Of a DNA stretch of 64,000 nucleotides, positions 23,001 to 34,440 are shown piece by piece. Under the pieces are notes generated by a model. It was not told the DNA's origin and did not search any database. It worked only from the letters and a program-made list of their open reading frames with translations. This DNA is from Inia geoffrensis. Taxonomy: Eukaryota > Chordata > Mammalia > Artiodactyla > Iniidae. Position 1 is the first letter of the stretch; the number at the start of each line of letters is the position of its first letter. Position numbers and translations under genes: made by a program. The stretch lies in assembly GCA_036417435.1 (NCBI GenBank), contig CM070911.1, forward strand, positions 3,038,001-3,102,000. Direction: 5' to 3'.

Positions 23001-26000
23001 AACCAGCCCCGGCTGTGATTTACAGAGTAACTGGCAGTGGCTTGCCAGCAAGCTTCTGCCGGCTCCTGCTTTGGGGAAGGCAATAATCTAATGAAATCCA
23101 TGAAAATGGCGTTAAAGAATTTGGGAGGAATTGTGCAAATGCAAATGCTGTTAGAAAAGGGGCTTAAAGAACCCCTCCCTCTCTGCCTGGGGTGAGTTCA
23201 TGTTGACTCACAGCACACACTTTCACAATCATATTTTCTTGACTCAAATAGGCAGTTGGCTTCTCTCCCTTTATTTCAACTGATCTAACTCAAATCTTTA
23301 AGGGGTTCCAAGACAGATAATTGGAAGATTCACTCTTTCACTATTTATGAACTGGCAATTCAGCATTTCGTTTGAATTCAGCTTAACACAAAGACACCTT
23401 TATCCACCTATGAATTTACAGTTTTCATAAACCGAAAGCATTTCTGTGGCTGTACTAATCCACAGAGGAAAACACTTTTTTTGGAGCAAAGGAGTTCAAC
23501 AAGAGGCCAATCTTGGAATATATGTGAGGAAGAGAGAGAAACAGGAGAGGAAGAAATCTCGATGTTCCATTGGAGAGAAATAAAAATAGCTGTGAATGTT
23601 ATCATTTTGAAATTGGTACTAGGAACTGGGAGATGTGATCCAAATACTAAGCTACAGCAGCGTGCAGCCTCACCAGATAAAGGTCTGTGATAGGCGCGTG
23701 GTTAAGCAGCGTTATTATCAGCCCTGTCCAGAGCGGCAGGCGGACAGGACAGCCAGCAGTGCTTTCTGCCCATCTGCTGGCCCTGTGGGCCTACATTTGC
23801 AGATTCGTCTAAAGGGGAACCAGGAACCCTAGCATGCCTGTCAAGCAGTAGGGGTATGGGGGAGGGGTTGGGGAGGGGTGAACATTTCCCAAACCCGGGC
23901 AGTCTTAAATACTGTTTTCCTGATCACAGGAAAGGGATCAGGCTTGTTGCTTAAGATGATAACAATGGAACATCTGCCTTTTTTGTTTCATTCCAGTAAT
24001 TTGAGATTCTCAGTACAGCCCCTCTTTCAAAAATGACAGTTGATATTTAGACTCACATAGCCTCTCTAGTCTGAAAGAATTAAAGAGCTAACGCTAAAGA
24101 AGAGAAGCCTCCCATATTCTCAAAGCCCTGTCTTTGCTTAGCATCTCCTGTGCTGAAAGAATACCCCCTCCCCTGCAACACGCTACTGGCAGGTGGGAGG
24201 TTTGGCTGTGTAAGATAGATACTTAGATATTACATATTTAGAATAAAAAGAAGGATTTAGGATGAAAAATAAGAGACAGATTTTAGACGTAAATTTTCTT
24301 GATTGGAGAAATCATCTATCCTGTGATAAGGCAAAACTGGCATCAGTGTTTATAACGGTAGATGCTTGACAAAAATCCTTTTTGTGTTTGGGCAACACCC
24401 CTGCAGAACCAGCCATTCAGTGCAGAGAGAGCTTTATGACAGACTGAATGTATAGCTATTTCCTACCTGGTGCCCAGCACTGTATTAAACACAAGGGACC
24501 TTCTAAGAAAACCTCAGGCCAGATCCCTAAACTCTAGAGCTGGGAATCTGTACACCAAATGAGATTTTCATGAAAGAAAAATTAAAGGACACTTTTTATG
24601 TGTGCCAACCATGGGCAAAGGGTTAGTGGCAGTACGGAGAACTACTTCTCCACTGGGAGACATTCCACTGCCTTTCTCAAGCCACTGCCAGCCTCGCATT
24701 TGGGCAGGGAGGTAGCCTTTAAGGGAATTACCCCCATATTGTTATTGCCATGATTGAACCCAGCAGACTAAGTTGTCTACCATCTTGGCTTCAGCTGGAT
24801 TTCTCTCCCAAACCTCTTGCTAAGTTCATTTCTAAAGACTTTTTTAATATTCAATATGAAGATCTGCATCCCACAGATTCACAGACTCTCTAAAAAAACT
24901 TGTAATTGTATTCAAACAAGTCGAAATAACATACACAAATTACATACTCTCTAAGCCTCTTTCTAGGTGTGCCACTGGCTTGGGTATTCATACTGGAATT
25001 TACTTTTTTCTTTTTTGTTAAATTCACATCTTCTAACAAGGCTTGGGATAGATCTCTGTAATCTCTCTCAACTTCATATTGATGTTGCAATATTACATAT
25101 TAAACTTCTTCCTTAATTAAATTGAAAGTGTGAGATTATATTAGAAAGTTAAACAATCATGAAAGTGGCTGCCATCCAACAACCACAATTTTCTTTCTTT
25201 TCATTTTTCTTGATGTTGCTATAAACACTGTTTTGAGCTTTCTCTTTTTCTTGAAGCCCATGCCTTTTCTCCTCTACGTGAATAGTTAATACTCCTCATA
25301 CTTCCCAAATAATTATTCTCATATTGTGCCCAAAACAGGCCAATGATGTGTCAGGAAAACCATAGCATCATGCAGGGCAGAAAAAATACAGAAAGCAGAA
25401 TCACTGAGGAGTGTAGGTCTGGGGTCAAACTGACTGTTCTAACTCCTGCATTCGCATGTGATTGATACTGAGCACGGCTGTAAGATGGATTAAGACTCGT
25501 CTTTCTCTTCGAGGAAAAGCAAAATTTGGGAGGCACACACTCCGCATGGCAGTGCTTATTGGTACCTTCTGCTTCCAATTCACCACGTTATGTTGATGTA
25601 CAAAAGGTCTTCAGGGTAGGTCACTGCCACCAGACTGCTTGTTACTCTCTGTCTTAAGGTATACACTAGAGAGTTTTCAACTGCATTATTCTGAGACCGA
25701 GCCTGCAAGTAGGCACTCTGCCAGGGCAGTGATGCAGCCCGGCTGGCGGCACTCCAGAACATTCAGGCTGAACATAGGCTGCGCTGTCTAAGCAATGGTG
25801 TGCTATGCCTGCTGCCTTGACAGCTCCTGAAAGACTTTCTATTATGACCCCACTTAGAAAAGCACAGCACAGTGAAGTATGGACTTACAGTGTGGCAGAA
25901 ACATGTGAACCACTGTGGAGGCAACTGTATGATCAGCCACATCTGGGTTACAGGTGTGAATATGATGCTTGCATTGCCTGTTAATTAAGGTCTAGAGAAA

Positions 26001-27184
26001 CACGTCCCTAGTGAAGTGCTTCGCTCAAAGTTTAAGTATAGTGTGAAAGGGAATCACAGCCTGTGTTTGGAGACTTACATCATGTAACCATTCAGATCTT
26101 ACAGGGAAAAAAAGAAACACATCTGAAACTTAATTGACATTTTTAAAGATATAAAATGAAGATGATTTTGTTGTTAACATCACATTATCCCAGGGAAACA
26201 TTCCGTTCCATTGATGGAGATTTTTGTTCCAAAACCCAAATAAGGAGATGAAAGCTGAAAACTAAGAAAATGCGCATTGAACATGTACACATTTTGGGTG
26301 GGACTTCAGGTTGTTCAGAATTTCTTTGATGCTCTGGTTACCCAAGTACTTCTTTTATAGATATACAAGAGTGGCCAGCTGATGTTAACTTAAGAAATTT
26401 CAACTAAGGACTATGGAAGAGTGAGAACTACAATGCTGGTATCCTGGATTCCAGTGAACAGCTAGTGATGGGTTCAGCCTGTGCATGATACGAGAAGTGA
26501 GTTCCCACAGAAGGGTGTGGGCAACCACCCTGGTTCCATGATGGGTTCTATTCTACCTGCCCCCATGGAGGATCAATGGACACTCTTGTCACTCTTCATT
26601 CTGCTAGTCTACCAAGAGAAATACGGGCTAGGCTCCGAAAATACAACTGGACAATTCCCCGATCAAAACCTCTTATGCAATTATTATTCTTTAAGAGAAT
26701 CTAATCTAGAGAAACAAGAAAAGGTGTGGAAAAATCTCAACTTGTGAGAAAGTTCAGCCCTTAGACACAGACTTAAAATGCAAAGGCTGTGTAACATAGG
26801 TACTTTCACCTGTATTTGTGTGCTTTGATTTTTCTTCAGATCACAAGGACGTTTCATGAGTTCTACCAGTGCCTCTTCCTCATGTCTCATCTCCCCTTTA
26901 GATTCAAAATGCATTCAACATTTTTTTTTTTTTTTTTTTGAGATCTGTGCTAACTTTGAGAGCAAATGAGCACCTGTCTGTTGACTTGGGAAAAATTACC
27001 TATTCTTTATTCTTAGGAGAAGGAACTAAGAGTTTCCCAGGAAACACTAGGAAGTGTTCAGTATCATAAAAATTCTGCTGGTCTTCTTCACGGGGTTCAT
27101 TGCCCCCTCAGTCTCCTCTTTTCACTGAATTCATTCGCTGGGAGGCTCTGTTATCATTTCCTCTTAAGTCTAGTTCAAATCATG
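20033..27184. other. Long unique span, no gene seen
   Basis: About 7 kb with few recognisable repeats, which is unusual for this window. Sub-features: a C-rich block 22430-22940 (128-codon open frame at 22562-22948, no recognisable protein); a balanced-composition block 22960-23160 with an octamer ATGCAAAT at 23139-23146; GGGG-rich DNA at 23849-23880; a T-run at 26920-26939. Low repeat content could mean conserved non-coding DNA, but that cannot be judged from one sequence. Confidence 0.5.
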
Positions 27185-27629
27185 ATGCCTTCTAACTCCA
27201 CTCAAACTTCTGTAATAATGACATGTTTTCTAGCAAATAAAGTCCAAATCCCTTAGTTGGTATTTAATCCCCTTCAGAATATAGCCCCTGTTTATGCTGG
27301 TCTCATATCTCATTAGCACCACAAAGATCAATATTTCAAAAACCTATACCATGCCCCAAAGAAATCAAGCTTCACAATATTTCCTCTGTTTGATATATTC
27401 ATCTTTCCTCTTCATCCTTTTCCCTCCAATTGCTACTTATCCTTTAAGATTTCTTTCAAAATCTATTTCAAAAACTCCATAAATGTGTATCTTAGCCAAG
27501 TAGAATGACTTCCTCTTTTGAAATTATATATATATATATCTCAACGGTTCTGCTAGAACTGCAACACCTTTGTCCAGGGACAGGTAATACATTTGTCTTA
27601 CTCATATGTGTGTGTTCCCTATAGAATGT
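27185..27629 (+). mobile_element. L2 LINE 3' region
   Basis: AAAGTCCAAATCCCTTAGTT, ATATAGCCCCTGTTTATGC, TTACTTATCCTTTAAGATTTC-like text and GTCTTACTCATATGTGTGTG follow the L2 consensus order (AAAGTCCAAACTCCTTAG ... CTACTCATCCTTCAGGTCTC ... terminal part). It is diverged, with a short TATATA run at 27524-27539. A following MIR starts near 27630. Confidence 0.65.
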
Positions 27630-28665
27630 AATACATTGAACATGCAGCTAGTGTCTAATTTGTTCATGTGTCATCTCATTTAACCCTCTTTACTGCCGTG
27701 GAAGATTAGCATTGGAGCTAGTGTCTAATTTGTTCATGTGTCGTCATCTCATTTAACCCTCTTTACTGCCGTGGAAGATTAGCATTGGAGCTAGTGTCTA
27801 ATTTGTTCATGTGTCGTCATCTCATTTAACCCTCTTTACTGCCGTGGAAGATTAGCATTGGAGCTAGTGTCTAATTTGTTCATGTGTCGTCATCTCATTT
27901 AACCCTCTTTACTGCCGTGGAAGATTAGCATTGGAGCTAGTGTCTACTTTGTTCATGTGTCGTCATCTCATTTAACCCTCTTTACTGCCGTGGAAGATTA
28001 GCATTGGAGCTAGTGTCTACTTTGTTCATGTGTCGTCATCTCATTTAACTCTCTTTACTGCCGTGGAAGATTAGCATTGGAGCTAGTGTCTACTTTGTTC
28101 ATGTGTCGTCATCTCATTTAACCCTCTTTACTGCCGTGGAAGATTAGCATTGGAGCTAGTGTCTACTTTGTTCATGTGTCGTCATCTCATTTAACCCTCT
28201 TTACTGCCGTGGAAGATTAGCATTGGAGCTACTACTTTGTTCATGTGTCGTCATCTCATTTAACCCTCTTTACTGCTGTGGAAGATTAGCATTGGAGCTA
28301 GTGTCTAATTTGTTCATGTGTCGTCATCTCATTTAACCCTCTTTACTGCCGTGGAAGATTAGCATTGGAGCTAGTGTCTACTTTGTTCATGTGTCGTCAT
28401 CTCATTTAACCCTCTTTACTGCCGTGGAAGATTAGCATTGGAGCTCGTGTCTACTTTGTTCATGTGTCGTCATCTCATTTAACCCTCTTTACTGCCGTGG
28501 AAGATTAGCATTGGCAGTAGCACTTTGTAGAAGAGGAGGAGAATCAAGGCGGTTATAAGTTAATTTATCAAAGGTGTGGTTTTCTTCAAGGGCAGGTTTG
28601 AAATTTGACCCCCCTTGTCCCTCCAAGATCTAGGTGCGCTTACTACATGACATCTTTGCTGTGGA
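27630..28665 (-). mobile_element. MIR SINE split by an internal minisatellite
   Basis: The left part (ACATTGAACATGCAGCTAGTGTCT ... CATCTCATTTAACCCTC in pieces) resembles the reverse MIR from ATTGAGCACTTACTATGTGCC to CTCATTTAATCCTC. The right part, after the array, continues in register: TAGAAGAGGAGGAGAATCAA, GGTTATAAGTTAATTTATCA, AAAGGTGTGG and GGGCAGGTTTGAAATTTGAC correspond to CAGATGAGGAAACTGAGG, GGTTAAGTAACTTGCCCAAGGT and GGATTTGAACCC. The 12-copy array therefore grew by tandem duplication of DNA at the MIR 3' part. This assignment is from memory of the consensus. Confidence 0.6.
27646..28514. repeat. 12-copy minisatellite, 73-bp unit
   Basis: The unit runs AGCTAGTGTCTAATTTGTTC ... AAGATTAGCATTGG. 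Copies start at 27646, 27716, 27789, 27862, 27935, 28008, 28081, 28154, 28227, 28296, 28369 and 28442. Copy 1 is 70 bp (it lacks a GTC triplet present in all others), copy 9 is 69 bp (4-bp deletion), and all others are 73 bp. Copies 1-4 and 10 read CTAATTTG; copies 5-9, 11 and 12 read CTACTTTG (copy 9 ACTACTTTG). Single differences mark copies 6, 9 and 12. Identity is very high, so expansion is recent. Unit length is not divisible by three and contains stops, so it does not encode protein. Confidence 0.98.
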
Positions 28666-31474
28666 AGGAATGGTTTTGGATGATTGTTCAAATGACTAAT
28701 GCAATGAGGTACAGCACCTCTACCAGATTACCTCAATACTCGCGGCTGTAACTTCAAGAGCCAAGAAAATGTCACGTGAAGGACATACAATATTACTGTA
28801 CAGCTTTACAACATTAACTCTTAAAGATTGTATAATTAATTTCTTCAGTGTTTTAAGCAATTAAGGACAAGTGCAGGATCAAATTACAGAAACATTACTG
28901 ACACAGCATCATAGGAAGTTCTCCCTGTGGTTGGTTATATGGAACCACCTGCACATTTCCAGAGATGCCATCGTACCTCTACTGTCACTTGACAGTCAAC
29001 CCGCCATGAACACTTGCAAATGGTGGGAAATTTCAAACCTGCTTCAAGGAGACAGAAAACTAATGGCACCCTTTGTTTCTTGTGTGTGTTACTATTGGAA
29101 TCATTTAGTATTGTGTAATAAGTTACTTACGTGTGTAACTATTGTAATAAGATATTTCACCTTCTCTCCTTTTATCTCATCTTCTCTTACTTATACTTTT
29201 ATCAAATATACAGAAAAAACTCTCCCTTCTTTGTGAACTTTACAGCACTCTTTTTCCTAAATAATATAAGAATTACAAATGTTGATTACTAAACAACAAT
29301 GCTAAGAATTTACATGCATCACCTATAACGCTTATACTGATTCTGAAATACAGGTTTATTATTCCCATTTTACATATACAAAGAAATAAAAATATCTGTT
29401 TTTTGTCAAACATTAATTGATAGATTTTAATTATGAATGTATTTTTTGAACTAGACTATACACTTGTTGTTAGAGAATCAAATACTCCCTATAATACATT
29501 TATGGTTTTGTACCTGTATGTTGCTGCATTCAAAATTAGTATCATCACTATAGTAAAACAGGTAGGACCTCAGGTTGGAAATATCCAAAATTAGAAGTAC
29601 TAATGTGATCTTTATAAAATAATTCCCTTTTCTCCTACATTCTCAAAGATTCAAAAGTAATTGATTCATATATAAAAAGACCACATCAATGGGATTTACT
29701 TGTTTTTAAATATCATGAGAATATAAAATGGTCTGAGCTCACAGAAATTAGTATAAAAGAAAGTACACAAGATTCTGTATACTTTTCATCCTATGATAAA
29801 GGTAAAAAAAAAAACATGTAATTACGATGAATCATAAACCAAACAGTATTTGTTACCATGTATTCTCACTCTAACTGCCTTGTCGGTTGAGGAAACTGAA
29901 GTTTCAAGAAGTTTAGAAGCCGACAGGCAGAACACGCACCAGCTCCTTCTTGTATTGTGTTTCATGTGCAGCCACACATGCATGTATACGCACAGACACG
30001 TGTGCACACACATAAGCTTGCACACTCTGTGTTAGCTTTCAAAGTTAGTGCCTGATCCTCCCCACTGGTGTGGTCCAGCTGCAGACGCCAGCCTCTCAGC
30101 TTTCAACTTGAAGGGACACAGCACCTGCCCTGTGGGGAGGATGGTAACTCTTCCCTAAGGTTCCACATGATTCTCCTCCAATACCTGGTTATCTGTAGTT
30201 TAGTTAAAGTTCTCTCGAAGCAAAATGAAACCAAACAAGAAAAAAAGTGTAGTTTGTGTGTTCTGACTGGAAACTGATAAACATACATACTTCTTTCATC
30301 CTAGTTTTGGAAAGATAAAAAAAGCAAAGGGGAGACACAGCTGAACCAGGTTCCTCCTGTCTGCTCTGCCAGCTTCCTGAGAGCTGTGCTGACTGCGTAG
30401 GTCACCTCAGCTGTAGGACCTCAGTTTCCTTTTCTGTTTTTTAAAAAAAGGACATTCTACTGCCAGCTCCAGGACTGCATAAATTAGTTGACAAGATGTA
30501 AGCAAAGGGTCCTAGTACAGTGAGACACACTGAGGCACGTAGCAGGCCCTTGACAAGTCAACTGACTCAGGGAGCTGCCGTGCGATGACTTAAAATCCCT
30601 CCCTTTCCTCAGTAAGTGACAGCATCTCTAGCTGTTCCCACGTGGAGGTGGGCGCCTGCAAACAGGAAATAGAGCCCAAAGATCCGCCCTGGGGTAAAGT
30701 GAACCCCAGGGAAGAGAGAAACAGCTTTCCAATGATGATAAGCAAAACGATTCTGAGTTTAACTCTTTGGAAAAGTTATTTCATAACTATGAATAATGGT
30801 GAAGTGTGATTCTGCGAGGAAAAACCTATAAAATATCATTCCAACTGCCAGATTTGAGATGTATTTTGTGGTTGATGATTTACTAGATATGAAAGTATCT
30901 TTCTGTAATATAAAAATTATACAAGAGCTATCATTCCACCAAGACTACAGAAGAACAGTTTTTGTGATACTATGAAAGTGCATGCAGCTCAGCAGAATTG
31001 GAAACAGTGTTATGAGGCATTCAATATACCATGAAAAATGAGCTTTTTCATATGAATTATCATTCTAGGAGGCTACAGCCCAGATAATTCAGGGATATTT
31101 CTGAGGGTCTGCTGCATGGCAGGAGGTGTGCAGGGCCCTGTGGAGAGGACGGTGGCCTTTGTCACTGAGTGCTAGGTCCTCTCATTCATCACCTCTAGGA
31201 CCCCCTAGAGCAACAATTTCAGACATGCAAGGGGGCCTTGATCATAGTTGGGGGATGCTTCTTTGAGACCCCAGAGAGATAGACAGATTCTTATCACACT
31301 AACATGTAGGAATACTCCCAAATTTTCAAATGTATTGATTCTAACTAAGCAATAAGCAATCGTACCAGGTCAGGATGGCCCCCACCTAACCAGGGATGCT
31401 GTTACATATCCCATCTCCCCAAAGTGGTGATTTCCAGGTGAAAATCTATGGGAAGTTACTTCCTTCTGATAATA
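28666..31474. other. Non-coding span, no gene seen
   Basis: Unique AT-rich DNA with old relics: a likely reverse MIR at 29275-29400 (GTTTATTATTCCCATTTTAC), a shorter one at 29860-29930 (GAGGAAACTGAAG) and a likely forward MIR at 30390-30550 (GACCTCAGTTTCC ... AGTACAGTGAGACACA). A CA/TG-rich patch lies at 29968-30012. The 121-codon open frame at 28871-29236 has no recognisable features. Confidence 0.5.
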
Positions 31475-31848
31475 GTTGTCAGCTCGGACTGCTGTAACAA
31501 ACATATCAGAGACTGCAGGGCTTAAACAAGAAACATTTATTTCTCAAGATTCTGGAGGCTGGTAAGTCCAAGATCAAGGTGCCACCAGATCTACTGTCTA
31601 GTCAGAGTTCTTTCTAACTTGCAGATGGCTGTCTGTCATCGTATCCTCACATGGCAGAGAAAAAGGAAAGAGAGAGAGAAGAAGCAAGCTCTCTCCTGGT
31701 GACTCTTCTTATAAGGGCACTAATTCCATTCACGAGGGCTCCACCTTCATGACCTAAGCACCTCCCAAAAGCCCCAACTCCCAATACACATTGGTGGGTA
31801 AGATTTAAACATGAATTTTTAGGGAACACAGACATTCAGTGGATAGAA
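31475..31848 (-). mobile_element. MLT1-type MaLR (ERVL) solo LTR
   Basis: Nearly complete reverse-strand MLT1: CAGCTCGGACTGCTGTAACA, TTCTGGAGGCTGGTAAGTCC, TCCTCACATGGCAGAGAAA, CTTATAAGGGCACTAATTCC, CCTTCATGACCTAAGCACCT and GGGAACACAGACATTCAGTG all fall in the expected order. It is the best-preserved of five such LTRs in the window. Solo LTR, no coding sequence. Confidence 0.9.
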
Positions 31849-32943
31849 GAGTATTCCTCAAATCTATGCTCTAGGGACCATATTCGTGCATTCTGGCAAA
31901 GGATTCTCAAGTTTCAACTTGAGCATATTGCCTACATTAAATGAGTGAGTTCTCTGTCACTATTCTCCAAATTAAAAGTTATTTCAATAATGTTTCCTAA
32001 GGCCCCTGGTTTGATAACCCCTAAACTTTGTCATTCAGGTAATGTTGTAAACTCTGAATTAAAACACTAAGTCCTAGTCTCCTGGGATTTGGGGACTATT
32101 GCTTGACATCCATAATCTTTGTTTTCCCATTTGTATAATTTGTTTAATAAATGAGCATGTCCTCTGACAGGCTTGTGCCAAATGTTAATGAGAAAAGGTC
32201 ATAGATTAATTTATAAAAAGGAAATAAATGAGTCTGGGTAACTTCCATGTGCTCAGGACTATGTATGTTGCTATTTTGGAAACATTATTTTCACTATTTT
32301 TTAAGCCATGCAAACAAATTTATAAAGGTTAGGTAATATGTCCAAGGTCCCTGAGATAGACATTAAATAACTAATAGGGCCTGAATCTCATCCAAGTTTG
32401 AACGCAAAACACTGGCCATTTCTACGAGGCCATACTCTGAAATGAGATCTATTCCAGCACACATATGAAAGTCTGTGTCTTTGAAGAAGACCTTCTCTAC
32501 CTCCTCAGACATGTCAAAGCTGGGTGCCGAATATAAAATCCCCAATTTTATACTTCTCAATTTAGTGAAAAAAATCAGAATTGCAAACTAGTAGCTACAG
32601 CTATGAAATCACAATGATTATGAAGATGCTCTGCAGTCTATAAAAGTTACTATAGATTGGTCCTGTTAAAATCCCTGTTTATTTCTCTTGCGCTGGGAAA
32701 GGATAAACAGAATTGCTTTTTGCTAGAGACAGAAGATTATATTCTCATCTGAGGGTGAATCCAGTTGCAGCTGGGCCTTTATAATCGTGACTCATTTAAA
32801 ATGCTTCGTTATTAAAACTGGATTGTTTTGGATTGTGACTTTATTCAATTGAGACAATTATGTGTTATGTGTGATTCAAATCAATGATTTCAGGCAGCAG
32901 TTGATTATTTTAGCTTAATTTGTTGTGCCTTTTGCTTTTTTAG
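31849..32943. other. Non-coding span, includes a MIR
   Basis: About 32230-32420 resembles a reverse MIR (GGTTAGGTAATATGTCCAAGGTCC, in two parts, then AGGGCCTGAATCTCATCC). The stretch 32640-32943 is unique, rich in TAATT-type homeodomain words, and of the texture often seen in conserved non-coding DNA; this is an impression only. Confidence 0.45.
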
Positions 32944-33052
32944 ACAGCCATTGGATATCAAAGTCTGAAATTAGATTTGAATTTCCTTCTGGGGAAATTT
33001 CACATGTATATTGCATTAGCTTTCATAAGTGTCATGGTGCGTTTCTTGCTAT
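32944..33052 (+). other. Candidate exon with strong splice sites
   Basis: A long pyrimidine tract ending TGCCTTTTGCTTTTTTAG (AG at 32942-32943) is followed after 109 nt by GTAAGTTC at 33053. Two forward frames are open across the segment and one is closed. The next strong acceptor lies 225 bp downstream at 33277. Joining the two segments gives no extended reading frame: one open frame meets a stop at the junction and the other stops about 15 codons later. If real, this is more likely non-coding RNA or UTR. Could be chance. Confidence 0.25.
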
Positions 33053-33277
33053 GTAAGTTCATACACAAGCTCAGGGAATATCTATCCATTGACAGTATAA
33101 GTTCATAGATTTCTGAGCAGTAGCTTATGTCCTCTGTAAGGCAGGGCTATCTCTGAAGCCACGGGATAGTTAAGCACACTCTGTTGGGACAGGTTTATCA
33201 TATCTACCAGCTTAGCTCCAGAGCACTTTGATGAAGCAATTTCATCCTCTGTAGTCTCTCTTTTCTCTGCTTTCTAG

Positions 33278-33605
33278 GAGGAAGTATTCAGAAATCAGTG
33301 GCAGCCCCAGGAAATGCTGCCGTGAAGATGAAGCCAATATGTGCCTCTGCAGGGGGAAATGGCCCAAGCCCTGCTCCCCAAGGGTTTGTGGGCAATCTGT
33401 GGTACACAGGGACAATGAGACATATTCTGGTAAACAAGCTTTCCCTCCAAATTATTAAGACGCCTGCAGGCTTGAACGCATCCTGTGGAGGTGGCCATGT
33501 TCTCACAGCCCCACTCATTGCAGAGGTCATTTCTATTGCCATGTCCGGCCTCTTCCCGGTCATGCCCTGGGGGTTGGCAATAAAGTCATCGTATCCGTGT
33601 GTGAA
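33278..33605 (+). other. Candidate terminal exon with poly(A) signal
   Basis: The acceptor is CTCTCTTTTCTCTGCTTTCTAG minus its first two bases, a very good polypyrimidine tract ending at 33277. The segment is more GC-balanced than its flanks and ends with AATAAA at 33580-33585, then GTGTGTG about 10 nt later, as at a cleavage site. Both strands carry an open frame of about 100 codons (plus strand 33298-33609, starting only at a GTG), but the content is not recognisable and a two-strand opening usually reflects composition. An unrecognised LTR is an alternative, since LTRs also carry AATAAA. Confidence 0.28.
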
Positions 33606-33969
33606 ATGATGATTTTTAGTTTTTGGAAATACATAAAATCACGAGAATGTGAAACTCATTTCTAGCATTGGGATACATATGCTTAATAATCCATCGTAGG
33701 AGTTATCCGACAAGGGAGGAAAACACTGTGGTGAACGAGATGTGCTAAAGAAGGGTGAGAAACTCCATGAACCAAGTCAGTGTGTAAATTATGAAAATAT
33801 TCATGTTTATAGCAATCATCAGCTTTGTTTTACAAAAAAATGGAACTAAGACTATGAGAGATTGCAGAGGCAGTAAGTAGCCTAATTGGAATTTGAATCA
33901 ATATACATCAGACTCCCAAATCCACACACAGGCTGATTCGCAGATCTTAATACAGCAGGTATCTATCTT
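33606..33969. other. Non-coding span with probable MIR
   Basis: About 33790-33930 resembles a reverse MIR (TTTGTTTTACAAAAAAATGG, GTAAGTAGCCTAATTGG, TTTGAATCAATATACATCAG). The rest is unassigned. Confidence 0.45.
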
Positions 33970-33983
33970 AAAAGATATGCAGG

Positions 33984-34226
33984 TATATATATACACTACC
34001 AAATGTAAACTAGATAACTAGTGGGAAGCAGCCGCATAGCACAGGGAGATTGGTGTTTTGTGACCACCTAGAGGGGTGGGATAAGGAGGGTGGGAGGGAG
34101 GGAGATGCAAGAGGGAGGAGATATGGGGATATACGTATATGTATAGCTGACTCACTTTGTTATAAAGCAGAAACTAGCACATCATTGTAAAGCAATGAGA
34201 CTCCAATAAAGATGTTAAAAAAAAAA
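33984..34226 (+). mobile_element. Severely 5'-truncated L1 3' UTR
   Basis: Only the last ~240 bp of the cetartiodactyl L1 3' UTR is present (ACTACCAAATGTAAACTAGA, GTGGGAAGCAGCCGCATAGC, ACCTAGAGGGGTGGG, ACTCCAATAAAGATGTT plus A-tail). Its target duplication is AAAAGATATGCAGG at 33970-33983, matched 12 of 14 by AAAAGATACGGAGG at 34444-34457. The right copy has been moved away by a later SINE insertion in the A-tail. Confidence 0.9.
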
Positions 34227-34234
34227 AGATACGG

Positions 34235-34440
34235 GGCTTCCCTGGTGGCTCAGTTGTTGAGAGTCCGCCTGTCGATGCGGGGGATATGGGTTCGTGTCCC
34301 GGTCTGGGAAGATCTCACATGCCGCGGAGCAGCTAGGCCCGTGAGCCATGGCCCCTGAGCCTGCGCGTCCAGAGCCTGTGCTCCGCAACGGGAGAGGCCA
34401 CAACAGTGAGAGGCCCGCGTACTGAAAAAAAAAAAAAAAA
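34235..34440 (+). mobile_element. CHR-family SINE nested in an L1 tail
   Basis: Full-length: starts GGCTTCCCTGGTGGCTCAG, has a B-box region GGGTTCGTGTCCCGG and ends GAGAGGCCCGCGTACTG plus an A-tail (34425-34447). Its target duplication AAAAAAAGATACGG is exact (34221-34234 and 34441-34454) and includes the A-tail and right flank of the older L1. Relative age is therefore fixed: the SINE is younger than the L1. Confidence 0.96.

Noticed and set aside
27646..28514. CRISPR array
   Set aside because: Repeats are directly adjacent without unique spacers, the unit is 73 bp, and the DNA is mammalian. It is a minisatellite.
33288..33563. Minus-strand 91-codon open frame opposite the candidate terminal exon
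   Set aside because: Both strands are open there, which usually reflects composition. There is no recognisable motif, and no splice sites were found on that strand.
34235..34310. Functional tRNA gene
   Set aside because: The A- and B-box resemblance belongs to the tRNA-derived head of a SINE. It cannot fold as a full tRNA and continues into the SINE body.
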